Source: Moorella mulderi DSM 14980 (GTDB taxonomy: Bacteria; Bacillota; DSM-521; Neomoorellales; Neomoorellaceae). Taken from it: a DNA stretch of 64,000 bases. The first letter of the stretch is position 1. Each line of letters starts with the position of its first letter. Below are positions 28,185 through 39,025 of the stretch, in pieces. The translations under genes were made by a program, and so were the position numbers. Location of the stretch: the NCBI RefSeq assembly GCF_001594015.1, contig NZ_LTBC01000001.1:434001-498000 (forward strand). Direction: 5' to 3'. The notes beneath the pieces are model-generated. The model was not told where the DNA came from. It saw nothing but the letters and a program-made list of their open reading frames with translations, and did not search any database.

Positions 28185-29366
28185 ATGACTGACAAGCAGA
28201 TTTTACTCCTCCCTGGGCCGACGCCGGTGCCTCCGCAGGTGGCCCTGGCCATGGCGCGGCCGGCTATAAACCACCGCGGCCCGGAGTTTAAAGCCTTATG
28301 GGAAGAAGTAACGGAGGGGCTGAAGGATGTCTTCCAGACCCGCTCCGAGGTGGTCATTTTAACGGCTTCGGGTACCGGCGGCATGGAAGCGGCCGTAGCC
28401 AACCTCATTTCCCCCGGGGAAAAGGTGCTTGCCGTAACCGTTGGTGCCTTTGGCGAGCGTTTCATTCAGATTTGCCGTGCCTTCGGTGTTGAAACGGAGG
28501 TTATGGCGTTCCCGTACGGGCAGGCGGCAGACCCTCGGGCCATAGCCAGGCGCCTGGAAGCTGATACGGAACATAAGATCAAGGCCATTCTAGTCCAGCA
28601 TAATGAAACCTCGACTGGGGTTTTAAATGATATCCAGGCCATCAGCCGTGCCCGGGGAAGCCACCCAGCCCTGCTCATTGTAGACAGCATCAGCGGCCTG
28701 GTAGCAGCTGATTTACCTATGGACGCCTGGCATATTGATGTGGTCATCGCCGGTTCCCAGAAAGCCTTCATGTTACCCCCGGGATTAACCATGCTGGCTG
28801 TTAGCGATCGCGCCTGGCAGGCGGCGGAAAAGTGCACCAACCATCGTTTTTACCTGGATATTAAAAAGGCGAGAAATTCGGGGTTAAAGGGGCAGACGCC
28901 CTTTACACCGGCTGTCCCCCTGCTCTACGGTCTACAGGAATCCTTGCGTCTCCTGAAGACGGAAACCCTGGCCGGCAGCTTTGCCCGTCACGCCCTGATG
29001 CGGGATATGGTACGGGCCGGGGTCCGTGCCCTGGGACTGAAGCTCCTGGCTGACGATACAGTAGCCTCGCCGGCAGTGACGGCTATCTGTGTACCAGAGG
29101 GCATGAAACCGGCAGATATCATCGCCCCCTTGCGGGAAAAATTTGGCGTGGTGGTGGCCGGAGGGCAGGGTGACGTCAAGGACAGGGTATTCCGCATCGG
29201 TCATCTGGGCTATGTAAGTTTCAGCGATATCCTGGCTGGCCTGGCTGCCCTGGAAAATGTCCTCATTGATGCCGGTGTACCGGTGACCAGGGGTGCGGCA
29301 GTGGCCGCAGCCGGGGCTATATTAAGCGAAGGAATGCCTGCTGGCGTGGAAACCCTGGCCAGCTAG
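28185..29366 (+). CDS. Class V aminotransferase (alanine/serine-glyoxylate or phosphoserine type)
   Basis: This 393-residue PLP enzyme of the AGXT family has LLLPGPTPVPPQV at the start, TASGTGGMEAAVANL near residue 65, VQHNETSTGVLNDI near 144, DSISGLVAADLPMD near 171, and the PLP lysine in VIAGSQKAFMLPPG near 194. Members next to serA in thermophiles and archaea act in serine or glyoxylate metabolism, some replacing SerC. With serA and a T-box it likely supplies the transamination step of serine synthesis; that role is inference. Confidence 0.92.
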   Translation: MTDKQILLLPGPTPVPPQVALAMARPAINHRGPEFKALWEEVTEGLKDVFQTRSEVVILTASGTGGMEAAVANLISPGEKVLAVTVGAFGERFIQICRAFGVETEVMAFPYGQAADPRAIARRLEADTEHKIKAILVQHNETSTGVLNDIQAISRARGSHPALLIVDSISGLVAADLPMDAWHIDVVIAGSQKAFMLPPGLTMLAVSDRAWQAAEKCTNHRFYLDIKKARNSGLKGQTPFTPAVPLLYGLQESLRLLKTETLAGSFARHALMRDMVRAGVRALGLKLLADDTVASPAVTAICVPEGMKPADIIAPLREKFGVVVAGGQGDVKDRVFRIGHLGYVSFSDILAGLAALENVLIDAGVPVTRGAAVAAAGAILSEGMPAGVETLAS

Positions 29367-29401
29367 GAGTGCAGCCATTTCGGAGGGAGGGGATAACCAA
29401 A

Positions 29402-30979
29402 ATGCACGTTTTAGCCTTGGACGGTATCGACGAACGCGGCCTGGCTATCCTCCGGGAGGCGGGCCTGGAAGTTACGGCCGCCGGTAAAATGAATGAAGAA
29501 GAACTAAAAGACGCTATCCGTGACAGTGAAGCCTTAATCGTCCGCAGCGCAACAAAGGTAACGGCGGCGGCCATCAACGCTGCCAAAAAGTTAAAGATTA
29601 TCGGCCGGGCCGGGGTGGGCACCGATAATATCGATGTCACCGCTGCAACTGAAAGGGGTATCGTAGTTGTTAATGCCCCTGAGGGCAACACCGTTGCGGC
29701 TGCCGAGCATACCATCGCTATGATGCTGGCCCTGGCCCGCAACATACCCCAAGCCAATGCCACCTTAAAGCAGGGTATTTGGGAGAAGAAAAAATATGTA
29801 GGCGTTGAGCTGCGGGGGAAAACCTTAGGGGTTATCGGCCTGGGAAAAATCGGCCGCGAGGTGGCCCGCCGCGCCCGGGGCATGGAAATGAAGGTTATGG
29901 CCTATGATCCTTACGTCGACCCGGAACAGGCCACGCGCCTTGAGGTCGAACTGGCCTCCCTGGAGACAGTACTGCAAGCCGCCGACTTTGTAACCGTCCA
30001 CCTGCCCCTCACGAATGAGACCCGGCACCTCCTGGGCAGGGAGGAACTGAAACTCCTGAAACCCGGAGCGCGGGTGTTGAATGTGGCCCGGGGAGGTATT
30101 ATCGACGAGGCAGCCCTTTATGAAGCTTTAAAAGCCGGGCAGGTGGCCGGGGCGGCCCTGGACGTCTTTGAGGAAGAGCCCTTAAAGGCCAGCCCCCTGC
30201 TGGAACTGGACAACGTCATTGTTACCCCCCATCTTGGTGCTTCGACGGAAGAAGCACAGGTAGCCGTAGCAGTTGAGGTTGCTCGCGATGTAGTGCGCTG
30301 CCTTAAGGGAGAACCGGTTTTGAACGCCGTCAATATCCCGGTGGTGCGGGGCCATGTAGCCGAGGTTTTAAGGCCCTACCTGCAATTAGCCGAAAAATTG
30401 GGGAGCTTCCTGGCCCAGCTCATGGAAAGCCCCATAATTGCGGCGGAGATCTGCTGCAATGGCGAGCTGGCCCAGTATGACCTGGCGCCACTGACCAGCT
30501 CCTTCTTGAAAGGGTTACTGCGCCCCCTCCTGGCCGATGCCGTCAACTATGTCAATGCGCCCCTGGTGGCCAAAAAGCGAGGCATACGCATCCGTGAAAA
30601 GAAGAGCCGGGAGATGGAGTACTTTGCAAACCTCATCAGCGTAAAGGTCGAGGGGCGGCGGGAGAGCCACCGCCTGGCCGGGACCGTCAACCAGGCCGGG
30701 GAACCCCGCTTGGTAAACCTGGACGGTTATAGCGTCGATGCCAGCCCGGCAGGGCACATGCTGGTCGTACCCCACCTGGACCGGCCGCGTATAATCGGCC
30801 CGGTAGGCCTGGCCATAGGGGACCATAAAGTGAATATCGCCGCCATGCAGGTGGGGCGGCAGGAAATAGGTGGCGAAGCCGTCATGCTTATTAGCGTTGA
30901 TTCCGAGGTGCCGCGGGAAGCGCTGCAGGCCATTCGCCAGGTGGACGGCGTCCTTGATGTGCGCTATATTTACCTTTAA
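29402..30979 (+). CDS. serA: D-3-phosphoglycerate dehydrogenase SerA
   Basis: SerA oxidises 3-phosphoglycerate in the first step of serine synthesis. The 525-residue long form has a substrate domain, the NAD motif GLGKIGREVARRARG near residue 146, VARGGIIDEAAL near 230, and the His of the catalytic pair in TPHLGASTEEA near 280. An intervening ASB domain and a C-terminal ACT domain (MLISVDSEVPREALQAIRQV) suit serine feedback control. I choose the ATG at 29402 after cggagggagg. Confidence 0.96.
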   Translation: MHVLALDGIDERGLAILREAGLEVTAAGKMNEEELKDAIRDSEALIVRSATKVTAAAINAAKKLKIIGRAGVGTDNIDVTAATERGIVVVNAPEGNTVAAAEHTIAMMLALARNIPQANATLKQGIWEKKKYVGVELRGKTLGVIGLGKIGREVARRARGMEMKVMAYDPYVDPEQATRLEVELASLETVLQAADFVTVHLPLTNETRHLLGREELKLLKPGARVLNVARGGIIDEAALYEALKAGQVAGAALDVFEEEPLKASPLLELDNVIVTPHLGASTEEAQVAVAVEVARDVVRCLKGEPVLNAVNIPVVRGHVAEVLRPYLQLAEKLGSFLAQLMESPIIAAEICCNGELAQYDLAPLTSSFLKGLLRPLLADAVNYVNAPLVAKKRGIRIREKKSREMEYFANLISVKVEGRRESHRLAGTVNQAGEPRLVNLDGYSVDASPAGHMLVVPHLDRPRIIGPVGLAIGDHKVNIAAMQVGRQEIGGEAVMLISVDSEVPREALQAIRQVDGVLDVRYIYL

Positions 30980-30983
30980 GTTT

Positions 30984-33825
<2,842 letters not shown>

Positions 33826-33854
<29 letters not shown>

Positions 33855-34491
33855 TCACGCCGTAGTCCGGGAGGGGCTGCGGGCCCTCCTGGCCAGGGAA
33901 AAGGATATTGAGGTGGTAGGGGAAACCGGTAGTGCCGCTGAGTTATTAACCCTGGTGGATAAGGTGCGGCCGGAAGTAGTGGTCATGGACCTCCAGCTGG
34001 GCAACGGCCAGAACGGGGTGGAGGCGACCCGGGCTTTATTGCGAAAACGGCCGGACCTCAAGGTTGTTATTTTAAGCATGTACGACGATCGCGAGCTAAT
34101 CTTCCGGGCTCTGGAGGCGGGGGCCAGGGGTTATGTTTTAAAGCGGGCCGGGGTGGAGGAGCTTATCCAGGCCATTCGCCTGGCGGTCAAGGGTGAAGCC
34201 TTTCTCGATCCCCAGATTGCCCGGCGGGTTATCGACGGCCTGCAGCAGGGCTTGCCGGCAGCCAGGGAGGGTGATGCCGGGAAGGCAGAATTGACCGACC
34301 GGGAGATGGAGGTTCTCCGCCTGGCTGCCGAGGGTTTGACTAATGCGGAGATTGCCAGGCGCCTGTTTATCAGCGTCAAAACCGTCCAGGCCCACCGGGC
34401 CAACCTGATGCAAAAACTGGGTCTCCATGACCGGGTGGACCTGGTTAAGTATGCCATCAAAAAGGGCATTCTTAAACTGGAAGACGATTAG
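33826..34491 (+). CDS. NarL/FixJ-family response regulator
   Basis: This 221-residue regulator has a receiver domain with the acidic pair DDH near residue 9, phospho-Asp in VVVMDLQLG near 56, and Lys in YVLKRAG near 109. A LuxR-type HTH follows: LTDREMEVLRLAAEGLTNAE, IARRLFISVKTVQAH. ATG 33826 follows gcgggggga, inside the 3' end of the kinase gene (29-base overlap), so the pair is coupled. Targets unknown. Confidence 0.94.
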
Positions 34492-34508
34492 TTACGGTTA
34501 TAGGGTTT

Positions 34509-34555
34509 AGAACCGAGGGGGAAAATTCGGGTCGCCGACCTATGGGTTCTTTCTC
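34509..34555 (+). terminator. weak terminator-like hairpin after the two-component genes
   Basis: The arms agaacc (34509-34514) and ggttct (34545-34550) pair around a large GC-rich loop and are followed by ttctctt. The pairing is short, so the call is weak. Confidence 0.3.
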
Positions 34556-34609
34556 TTCCCGGAGTTATAGTAAATATGCGAAGACTATCACGAAAGGGGA
34601 GAGAAAAGA

Positions 34610-35134
34610 ATGCTCACCTTACTGCGCGACCGGCGTTTAAGCATTGTTTGGACCCTTTTGCGGATATGGCTGGGTTGGCAGTGGCTGGAGGCCGGCCTGC
34701 ACAAGTTTAGTGATCCCAAATGGATGCAAAGCGGTGAAACCTTGAAAGGTTTCTGGGCCAAAGCCGTCGGTGCCCTGCCGGGAAGCACGCCGGCTATTAA
34801 GTATGGCTGGTATGAAGCATTTATCCGTTCCTTACTCAATGGCGGCCACTACACCTGGTTTGCCAAGCTGGTAGTAGCCGGTGAGATTTTAACCGGTATA
34901 GCCCTGATTCTTGGAGCGGCGACCGTATTTTCCCTATGCGTAAGCGCCTTTATGAATCTTAATTTTATGCTGGCTGGTAGCGCCAGTACCAACCCGGTAT
35001 TGTACACGGTGGCCATCATCCTGTTGCTGGCAGGAAGCTCGGCCTACTATTACGGTGTCGACCGGCCGGTTTTAACCTACCTGCAGCGTAGAAAGGAAAA
35101 AGCAACAAGCGAGCCATTAGTGGCAAGTAAATAA
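34610..35134 (+). CDS. DoxX-family membrane protein
   Basis: This 174-residue protein has four hydrophobic segments. It shows the DoxX features RIWLGWQWLEAGLHKF near the start and GEILTGIALILGAAT in the middle. The family includes the small subunit of archaeal thiosulfate:quinone oxidoreductase and other membrane redox proteins. The RBS is aggggagag before ATG 34610. It is a single-gene unit with its own terminator. Substrate not assignable. Confidence 0.88.
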   Translation: MLTLLRDRRLSIVWTLLRIWLGWQWLEAGLHKFSDPKWMQSGETLKGFWAKAVGALPGSTPAIKYGWYEAFIRSLLNGGHYTWFAKLVVAGEILTGIALILGAATVFSLCVSAFMNLNFMLAGSASTNPVLYTVAIILLLAGSSAYYYGVDRPVLTYLQRRKEKATSEPLVASK

Positions 35135-35143
35135 ATAAAAAGT

Positions 35144-35182
35144 AAAGCCCCGGTATCCATATGGGTGACCGGGGCTTTAGCT
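35144..35182 (+). terminator. terminator after doxX-like gene
   Basis: A perfect 11-bp stem aaagccccggt/accggggcttt (35144-35154, 35168-35178). It is A-rich before and T-rich only within the stem end, so it works mainly as a hairpin. Confidence 0.75.
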
Positions 35183-35224
35183 TCCATGCACTATTACCAA
35201 CATACGTTCGGTTTGCATTTTAAA

Positions 35225-35254
35225 TTGACAGCGACGGCAAGGGTATGTTATACT
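35225..35254 (+). promoter_or_regulatory. tRNA-Ser promoter
   Basis: TTGACA (35225-35230) and TATACT (35249-35254) are 18 bases apart, ending 15 bases before tRNA-Ser(UGA). Confidence 0.8.
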
Positions 35255-35269
35255 ATTCTTGCCAGTTGT

Positions 35270-35360
35270 GGAGGGGTGTCCGAGCGGTTTAAGGAGCTGG
35301 TCTTGAAAACCAGTGATGCTCTTACGGGCACCGTGGGTTCGAATCCCACCCCCTCCGCCA
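35270..35360 (+). tRNA. tRNA-Ser (UGA)
   Basis: Acceptor arms ggagggg/cccctcc close the molecule, and the CCA end is encoded. The anticodon loop is cTTGAAA with anticodon TGA. The long variable arm (ctcttacgggca region) and ggttcgaatcc T-arm are class II features of tRNA-Ser. It reads UCA and probably other UCN codons. Confidence 0.96.
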
Positions 35361-35380
35361 GTAACAAAGGAAGAAGGCGT

Positions 35381-35476
35381 GGAGAGATGGCCGAGTAGGT
35401 CGAAGGCGATCGCCTGCTAAGCGATTGTACGGGTATAAAACCTGTACCGTGGGTTCGAATCCCACTCTCTCCGCCA
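35381..35476 (+). tRNA. tRNA-Ser (GCU)
   Basis: Acceptor ggagaga/tctctcc with encoded CCA. The anticodon loop ctGCTaa gives anticodon GCT, reading AGC/AGU. A long variable arm with tgtacggg/cctgtac pairing marks class II. It is 20 bases downstream of tRNA-Ser(UGA) and likely cotranscribed. Confidence 0.96.
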
Positions 35477-35581
35477 CAGGATGCCGGCGCCGGAATGCGC
35501 CGGTTTGATTTTATCTTTGGGGCGGCCCGCCAGGTCCGCGGCCCTGTGGCCGGAGCCGGCGTAGATATGTGGTGTGTACCC

Positions 35582-35610
35582 TTGACTTGCTCCTACATCT
35601 CTGGTACAAT
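35582..35610 (+). promoter_or_regulatory. tRNA-Arg promoter
   Basis: TTGACT (35582-35587) and TACAAT (35605-35610) are 17 bases apart, ending 26 bases before tRNA-Arg(ACG). Confidence 0.75.
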
Positions 35611-35636
35611 TAACTCTGCCGGTTGAAAAAGTTTGT

Positions 35637-35713
35637 GCGCCCGTAGCTCAACGGGATAGAGTAACTGGCTACGAACCAGGAGGTTGGGGGTTCGAGTCCC
35701 TCCGGGCGCGCCA
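35637..35713 (+). tRNA. tRNA-Arg (ACG)
   Basis: Acceptor gcgcccg/cgggcgc with encoded CCA. The anticodon loop ctACGaa gives anticodon ACG. In bacteria A34 of this tRNA is deaminated to inosine by TadA, whose gene starts 113 bases downstream in the same run. Confidence 0.96.
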
Positions 35714-35725
35714 TTTTTTATTCGT

Positions 35726-35802
35726 GCGTCTGTAGCTCAGGTGGATAGAGCAGCGGTTTCCTAAACCGCGTGCCGGGGGTTCGAGTCCCTCCAGGCGCAC
35801 CA
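35726..35802 (+). tRNA. tRNA-Arg (CCU)
   Basis: Acceptor gcgtctg/caggcgc with one G-T type pair and encoded CCA. The anticodon loop ttCCTaa gives anticodon CCT, reading AGG. It is 12 bases after tRNA-Arg(ACG). Confidence 0.95.
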
Positions 35803-35825
35803 GAATACCAGCGAGGGGGTCCCGT

Positions 35826-36281
35826 GTGGACCACCGTTTCTATATGGGGGAAGCCCTGGCCGAGGCAGAAAAGGCCTTTGCCCTGGGGGAAATCCCCATC
35901 GGCGCTGTAGTAGTAGAAGGGGAGCGAATTATTGCCCGGGCCGGTAACCGGCGGGAAACCTGGGGTGACCCTACGGCCCACGCCGAGATTATCGCCTTGC
36001 GGGAAGCGGCCCGGGTACGGGGCAACTGGCGGTTGACAGGTACTACCCTGTACGTCACCCTGGAACCCTGTCCCATGTGTGCTGGCGCCCTGGTGCAGGC
36101 CAGGGTAAAGAGGCTGGTTTATGGTGCCCCGGATTTACGCGCCGGGGCTGTAGATTCTGTAGTCAATCTGGTGGAAAATCCCCATTTTAACCACCAGGTG
36201 GAGGTTATCACCGGCATCCGTGAAGAGGAATGCCGGCAGTTATTAAAACGTTTTTTCCAGCAACTGCGGAGAGATGGCTGA
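35826..36281 (+). CDS. tadA: tRNA adenosine(34) deaminase TadA
   Basis: TadA converts A34 to inosine in tRNA-Arg(ACG). This 151-residue protein has the zinc deaminase motifs THAEIIAL (His and catalytic Glu near residues 53-55) and PCPMCAGAL (two Cys near 83-86). The GTG start at 35826 follows gcgaggggg. Its substrate tRNA-Arg(ACG) is encoded just upstream. The last 14 bases, through the TGA at 36279-36281, lie inside the next tRNA-Ser gene, which is unusual. Confidence 0.95.
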   Translation: MDHRFYMGEALAEAEKAFALGEIPIGAVVVEGERIIARAGNRRETWGDPTAHAEIIALREAARVRGNWRLTGTTLYVTLEPCPMCAGALVQARVKRLVYGAPDLRAGAVDSVVNLVENPHFNHQVEVITGIREEECRQLLKRFFQQLRRDG

Positions 36282-36363
36282 GCTGGTTGAAGGCGCTCGA
36301 CTCGAAATCGAGTAGGCGGCTGAAGAGGTCGCCTCGTGGGTTCGAATCCCACTCTCTCCGCCA
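36268..36363 (+). tRNA. tRNA-Ser (CGA)
   Basis: Acceptor ggagaga/tctctcc with encoded CCA. The anticodon stem ctcga/tcgag and loop ctCGAaa give anticodon CGA, reading UCG. It has a class II variable arm. The 5' end overlaps the end of tadA by 14 bases, so processing of this tRNA would cut off the tadA stop region. Confidence 0.96.
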
Positions 36364-36445
36364 GCAAAAGTTAATTAAGGGGTGTTGCCGTTATAAATGG
36401 CCTCCCCTTTTTCTTAAACGCCTTGACATGCTCTTCTGAAGCAGC

Positions 36446-36474
36446 TTGCATTTAGCCGCACTTCGCTGTATAAT
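36446..36474 (+). promoter_or_regulatory. promoter of tRNA-Ser(GGA)
   Basis: TTGCAT (36446-36451) and TATAAT (36469-36474) are 17 bases apart, ending 26 bases before the tRNA. A second TTGACA at 36423 has no well-placed -10 box. Confidence 0.75.
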
Positions 36475-36499
36475 TTTTATATAAACAACAGATTTGCGC

Positions 36500-36595
36500 G
36501 GAGAGATGGCTGAGTTGGTCGAAGGCGCTCGCCTGGAGAGCGAGTAGACGGGTCACAAACCCGTCTCGTGGGTTCGAATCCCACTCTCTCCGCCA
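36500..36595 (+). tRNA. tRNA-Ser (GGA)
   Basis: Acceptor ggagaga/tctctcc with encoded CCA. The anticodon loop ctGGAga gives anticodon GGA, reading UCC/UCU. A long variable arm gacgggt/acccgtc is visible. It completes the tRNA-Ser set in this window. Confidence 0.96.
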
Positions 36596-36613
36596 TTTTA
36601 ATTTTATAGCTTT

Positions 36614-36882
36614 GACCGTGCTAGACGGGGAGGTAGCGGTGCCCTGTAGCCCGCAAACCGCTATAGCGGGGTCGAAGTCCCACTGGCGGGCCTGACCTGT
36701 GGGGTCCGGCCGGTGCAAGGGGCGAAGAGAGCCGGGTCCTGCGCGACGAGGACTCATGAACCCCGTCAGGTCCGGGAGGAAGCAGCGGTAAGTGAGCCCC
36801 CTCGGGTGCCGCGGGAGTGCCTGGTTGGAGTTACCTGCGCCGGTAACGCCCGGAGGCCATGTTCAACAGTGGGTGCACGGTC
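36614..36882 (+). ncRNA. ffs: Signal recognition particle RNA (long 6S/scRNA type)
   Basis: The ends gaccgtgc and gcacggtc (36614-36621, 36875-36882) pair. The conserved Ffh-binding apical region is intact: gtcaggtccgggaggaagca near 36766-36785, with the GGAAG-like internal loop. The length of about 270 bases matches the Bacillus-type long SRP RNA with Alu domain. It sits before dnaX, as in Bacillus. Confidence 0.93.
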
Positions 36883-36897
36883 ACCTAATGAGACAAG

Positions 36898-36931
36898 AAG
36901 GGATTATTCGAGCGGGGAATAATCCCTTTTT
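36898..36931 (+). terminator. terminator after SRP RNA
   Basis: A perfect 11-bp stem aagggattatt/aataatccctt (36898-36908, 36918-36928) runs into TTT. Confidence 0.88.
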
Positions 36932-36977
36932 ATATATTTATTTATCGCCTCTCCCCGAGAAAAAGAAGGTGAGGATC

Positions 36978-38687
36978 TTGGCCCAGTACCAGGCCCTGTA
37001 CCGGCAATGGCGGCCGCGCACCTTTGCCGAGGTAGTGGGGCAGGAACATATTACCCGTACCCTGCTCAATGCCCTGCGCAACCATCGCCTGGTCCACGCC
37101 TACCTTTTCTGCGGTCCCCGGGGCACCGGGAAAACCAGTACTGCCAAAATCCTGGCCAAAGCCGTCAATTGCCAGTCGCCCCTGGAAGGAGAACCGTGCA
37201 ATGAGTGCCCCAATTGCCGGCGCATCAATGCCGGTAACTCCCTGGATGTCCTGGAAATCGACGCTGCCTCCAACCGGGGCATCGACGAGATCCGTGAATT
37301 AATTGAAAAGATCCCCCTGGGGCCGGTAGAGGGCCGCTACAAGGTTTATATTATCGATGAAGTCCACATGCTGACGCCGGAAGCCTTTAATGCCCTGTTG
37401 AAAACCCTGGAAGAGCCCCCGGCCCATGCCCTTTTTATCCTGGCGACTACAGAGCCGCGTAAAGTACTGCCGACCATCCTTTCCCGCTGCCAGCGCTTTG
37501 ATTTTCGCCCCCTGGCGGCGGCAGCCATCAGCGGGCGCCTGCAGCAGGTGGCGGCGGCCAATAATGTCCAGATCGAGCCGGCGGCCTTAAGCCTTTTGGC
37601 CCGCAAGGCTGCCGGGGGGTTACGCGACGCTTTAAGCCTCCTGGACCAGATCATGTCCGCCGGCGACCAGGAGATTATTACGGCCGAACAGGTGGCTGCA
37701 ATCCTGGGTACGGCGCGCCTGGATACCCTCCTGGCCATAACCGATGCCCTGGCAGCCGGCGATGGGGCAAATATGCTGCGCCTGGTAGATACAGCCCTGC
37801 AAGCGGGGGTAGAACCCCAGCGGCTGCTGGAGGACCTGCTGGAGCATACCCGCAATCTCCTTCTTTTGCATATGGACCCCCGGGCCGGAGAGTTTACCGG
37901 CCTCCTGCCGGAAGAGGTGGAACAGGTGGCGGCCCAGGCGCAAAAATTTACTCCCCGGCGCCTGCTGGACCTTATGGAACGGCTGCAGGAGGGTGGAGCA
38001 GCCCTGCGCTGGAACAACCAGCCCCGGGTCCTCATGGAAATGACCCTGGCCGGATTCCTGGTCGATCCCGGCCCTTCCCTGGAGGACCTGGCCCGCCGGG
38101 TGGAGGAACTGGAAAAACGCCTGGCCGCCCTGGACGGCAGCGGGCGTGCAAAAGGGCAACTGCCTGAAATAAAACCCGGGGAAACACCGGCGCGGCCCGG
38201 GCTTGCCGGCAGGAGCCAGCACGTTCCGGAGACGACCGGCCAGAGAAAGGCGGAAGGCATGACTTTGCCTGGTAAAGGGGAAAGCTATGCTTCCAGGACC
38301 CGGCCTGCAACCCGGCAGCAGGAAGGAGTTACGCCTGCCGGCTCTCCTCCATTAGAATTATTTACCGTCCAGGAGCGCTGGCCGGAGGTCCTGGCAGCGG
38401 CCCGCCGGGAAAGCGTCCACCTCCAGGCTTATTTACGGGCCGGGGAGCCGGCGGCTGTCAGTGGGGACAGCCTGACCCTGGAAGTCAAAACGGATTTCCA
38501 CCGCGGCATGCTGGAACAGGCCGCCAACCGGCAGAAGGTGGAAGCCGTCCTGGCCAGGGTTTTCGGCCGGCCCCTCAAGCTCGTTATTACGGCGGGGAGG
38601 CCGCCTGTGGACGGGGCGAGCCAGGAAGAAGTATTAGATAAGCTGGTAGAATATTTCGGCCCCGACAAAGTGGAGATCAAGGATTAA
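36978..38687 (+). CDS. dnaX: DNA polymerase III subunit gamma/tau
   Basis: This 569-residue clamp-loader ATPase has Walker A GPRGTGKTS near residue 44, the zinc cysteines in CQSPLEGEPCNECPNC near 63-78, and Walker B YIIDEVHML with the SRC motif (ILSRCQRF). The C-terminal tau region after about 360 is variable. The start is the TTG at 36978 (LAQYQALYRQWRP) after gaaggtgagg; reading upstream to 36792 would run into the SRP RNA. I saw no clear slippery site. Confidence 0.95.
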   Translation: MAQYQALYRQWRPRTFAEVVGQEHITRTLLNALRNHRLVHAYLFCGPRGTGKTSTAKILAKAVNCQSPLEGEPCNECPNCRRINAGNSLDVLEIDAASNRGIDEIRELIEKIPLGPVEGRYKVYIIDEVHMLTPEAFNALLKTLEEPPAHALFILATTEPRKVLPTILSRCQRFDFRPLAAAAISGRLQQVAAANNVQIEPAALSLLARKAAGGLRDALSLLDQIMSAGDQEIITAEQVAAILGTARLDTLLAITDALAAGDGANMLRLVDTALQAGVEPQRLLEDLLEHTRNLLLLHMDPRAGEFTGLLPEEVEQVAAQAQKFTPRRLLDLMERLQEGGAALRWNNQPRVLMEMTLAGFLVDPGPSLEDLARRVEELEKRLAALDGSGRAKGQLPEIKPGETPARPGLAGRSQHVPETTGQRKAEGMTLPGKGESYASRTRPATRQQEGVTPAGSPPLELFTVQERWPEVLAAARRESVHLQAYLRAGEPAAVSGDSLTLEVKTDFHRGMLEQAANRQKVEAVLARVFGRPLKLVITAGRPPVDGASQEEVLDKLVEYFGPDKVEIKD

Positions 38688-38707
38688 AAAGGAGGACGGT
38701 CAAGCCC

Positions 38708-39022
38708 GTGGGTATGAACAATATCAACAAGATGATGAAGCAGATGCAAAAGATGCAGGCCCAGATCGCCAAACTTCAGGACGAGCTGGGGGAAAAGACA
38801 GTGGAAGCAGCCGCCGGCGGCGGTGCCGTTGTGGTTACGGCCAACGGCCGCCAGGAAATTGTCGGTATTAAAATTGACCCGGCTGCCGTGGATCCTGAAG
38901 ATGTGGAAATGCTCCAGGACCTGATCCTGGCAGCTGTCAACGAAGCCCTGCGCCAGTCCCAGGAAATGGCGGCCAGGGAAATGGGAAAAATTACCGGGAA
39001 CATGCGGCTGCCGGGGTTTTAA
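38708..39022 (+). CDS. YbaB/EbfC nucleoid-associated protein
   Basis: This 104-residue protein matches the YbaB/EbfC family: MNNINKMMKQMQKMQAQIAK at the start, the beta-hairpin GGGAVVVTANGRQEIVGIKI, and a C-terminal helix ending GKITGNMRLPGF. It binds DNA as a dimer. The GTG at 38708 follows aaaggaggacgg. The fixed dnaX-ybaB-recR order holds, with recR three bases downstream. Confidence 0.94.
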   Translation: MGMNNINKMMKQMQKMQAQIAKLQDELGEKTVEAAAGGGAVVVTANGRQEIVGIKIDPAAVDPEDVEMLQDLILAAVNEALRQSQEMAAREMGKITGNMRLPGF

Positions 39023-39025
39023 AAA

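Noticed and set aside
38100-38150. dnaX programmed frameshift site
   Set aside because: The run ctggaaaaacgc near 38110 is short and not a proven slippery heptamer with a following hairpin; no support for a gamma product.
37346-38260. 304-residue minus-strand ORF opposite dnaX
   Set aside because: Low-complexity Ser/Arg-rich antisense reading of dnaX; no start signal.
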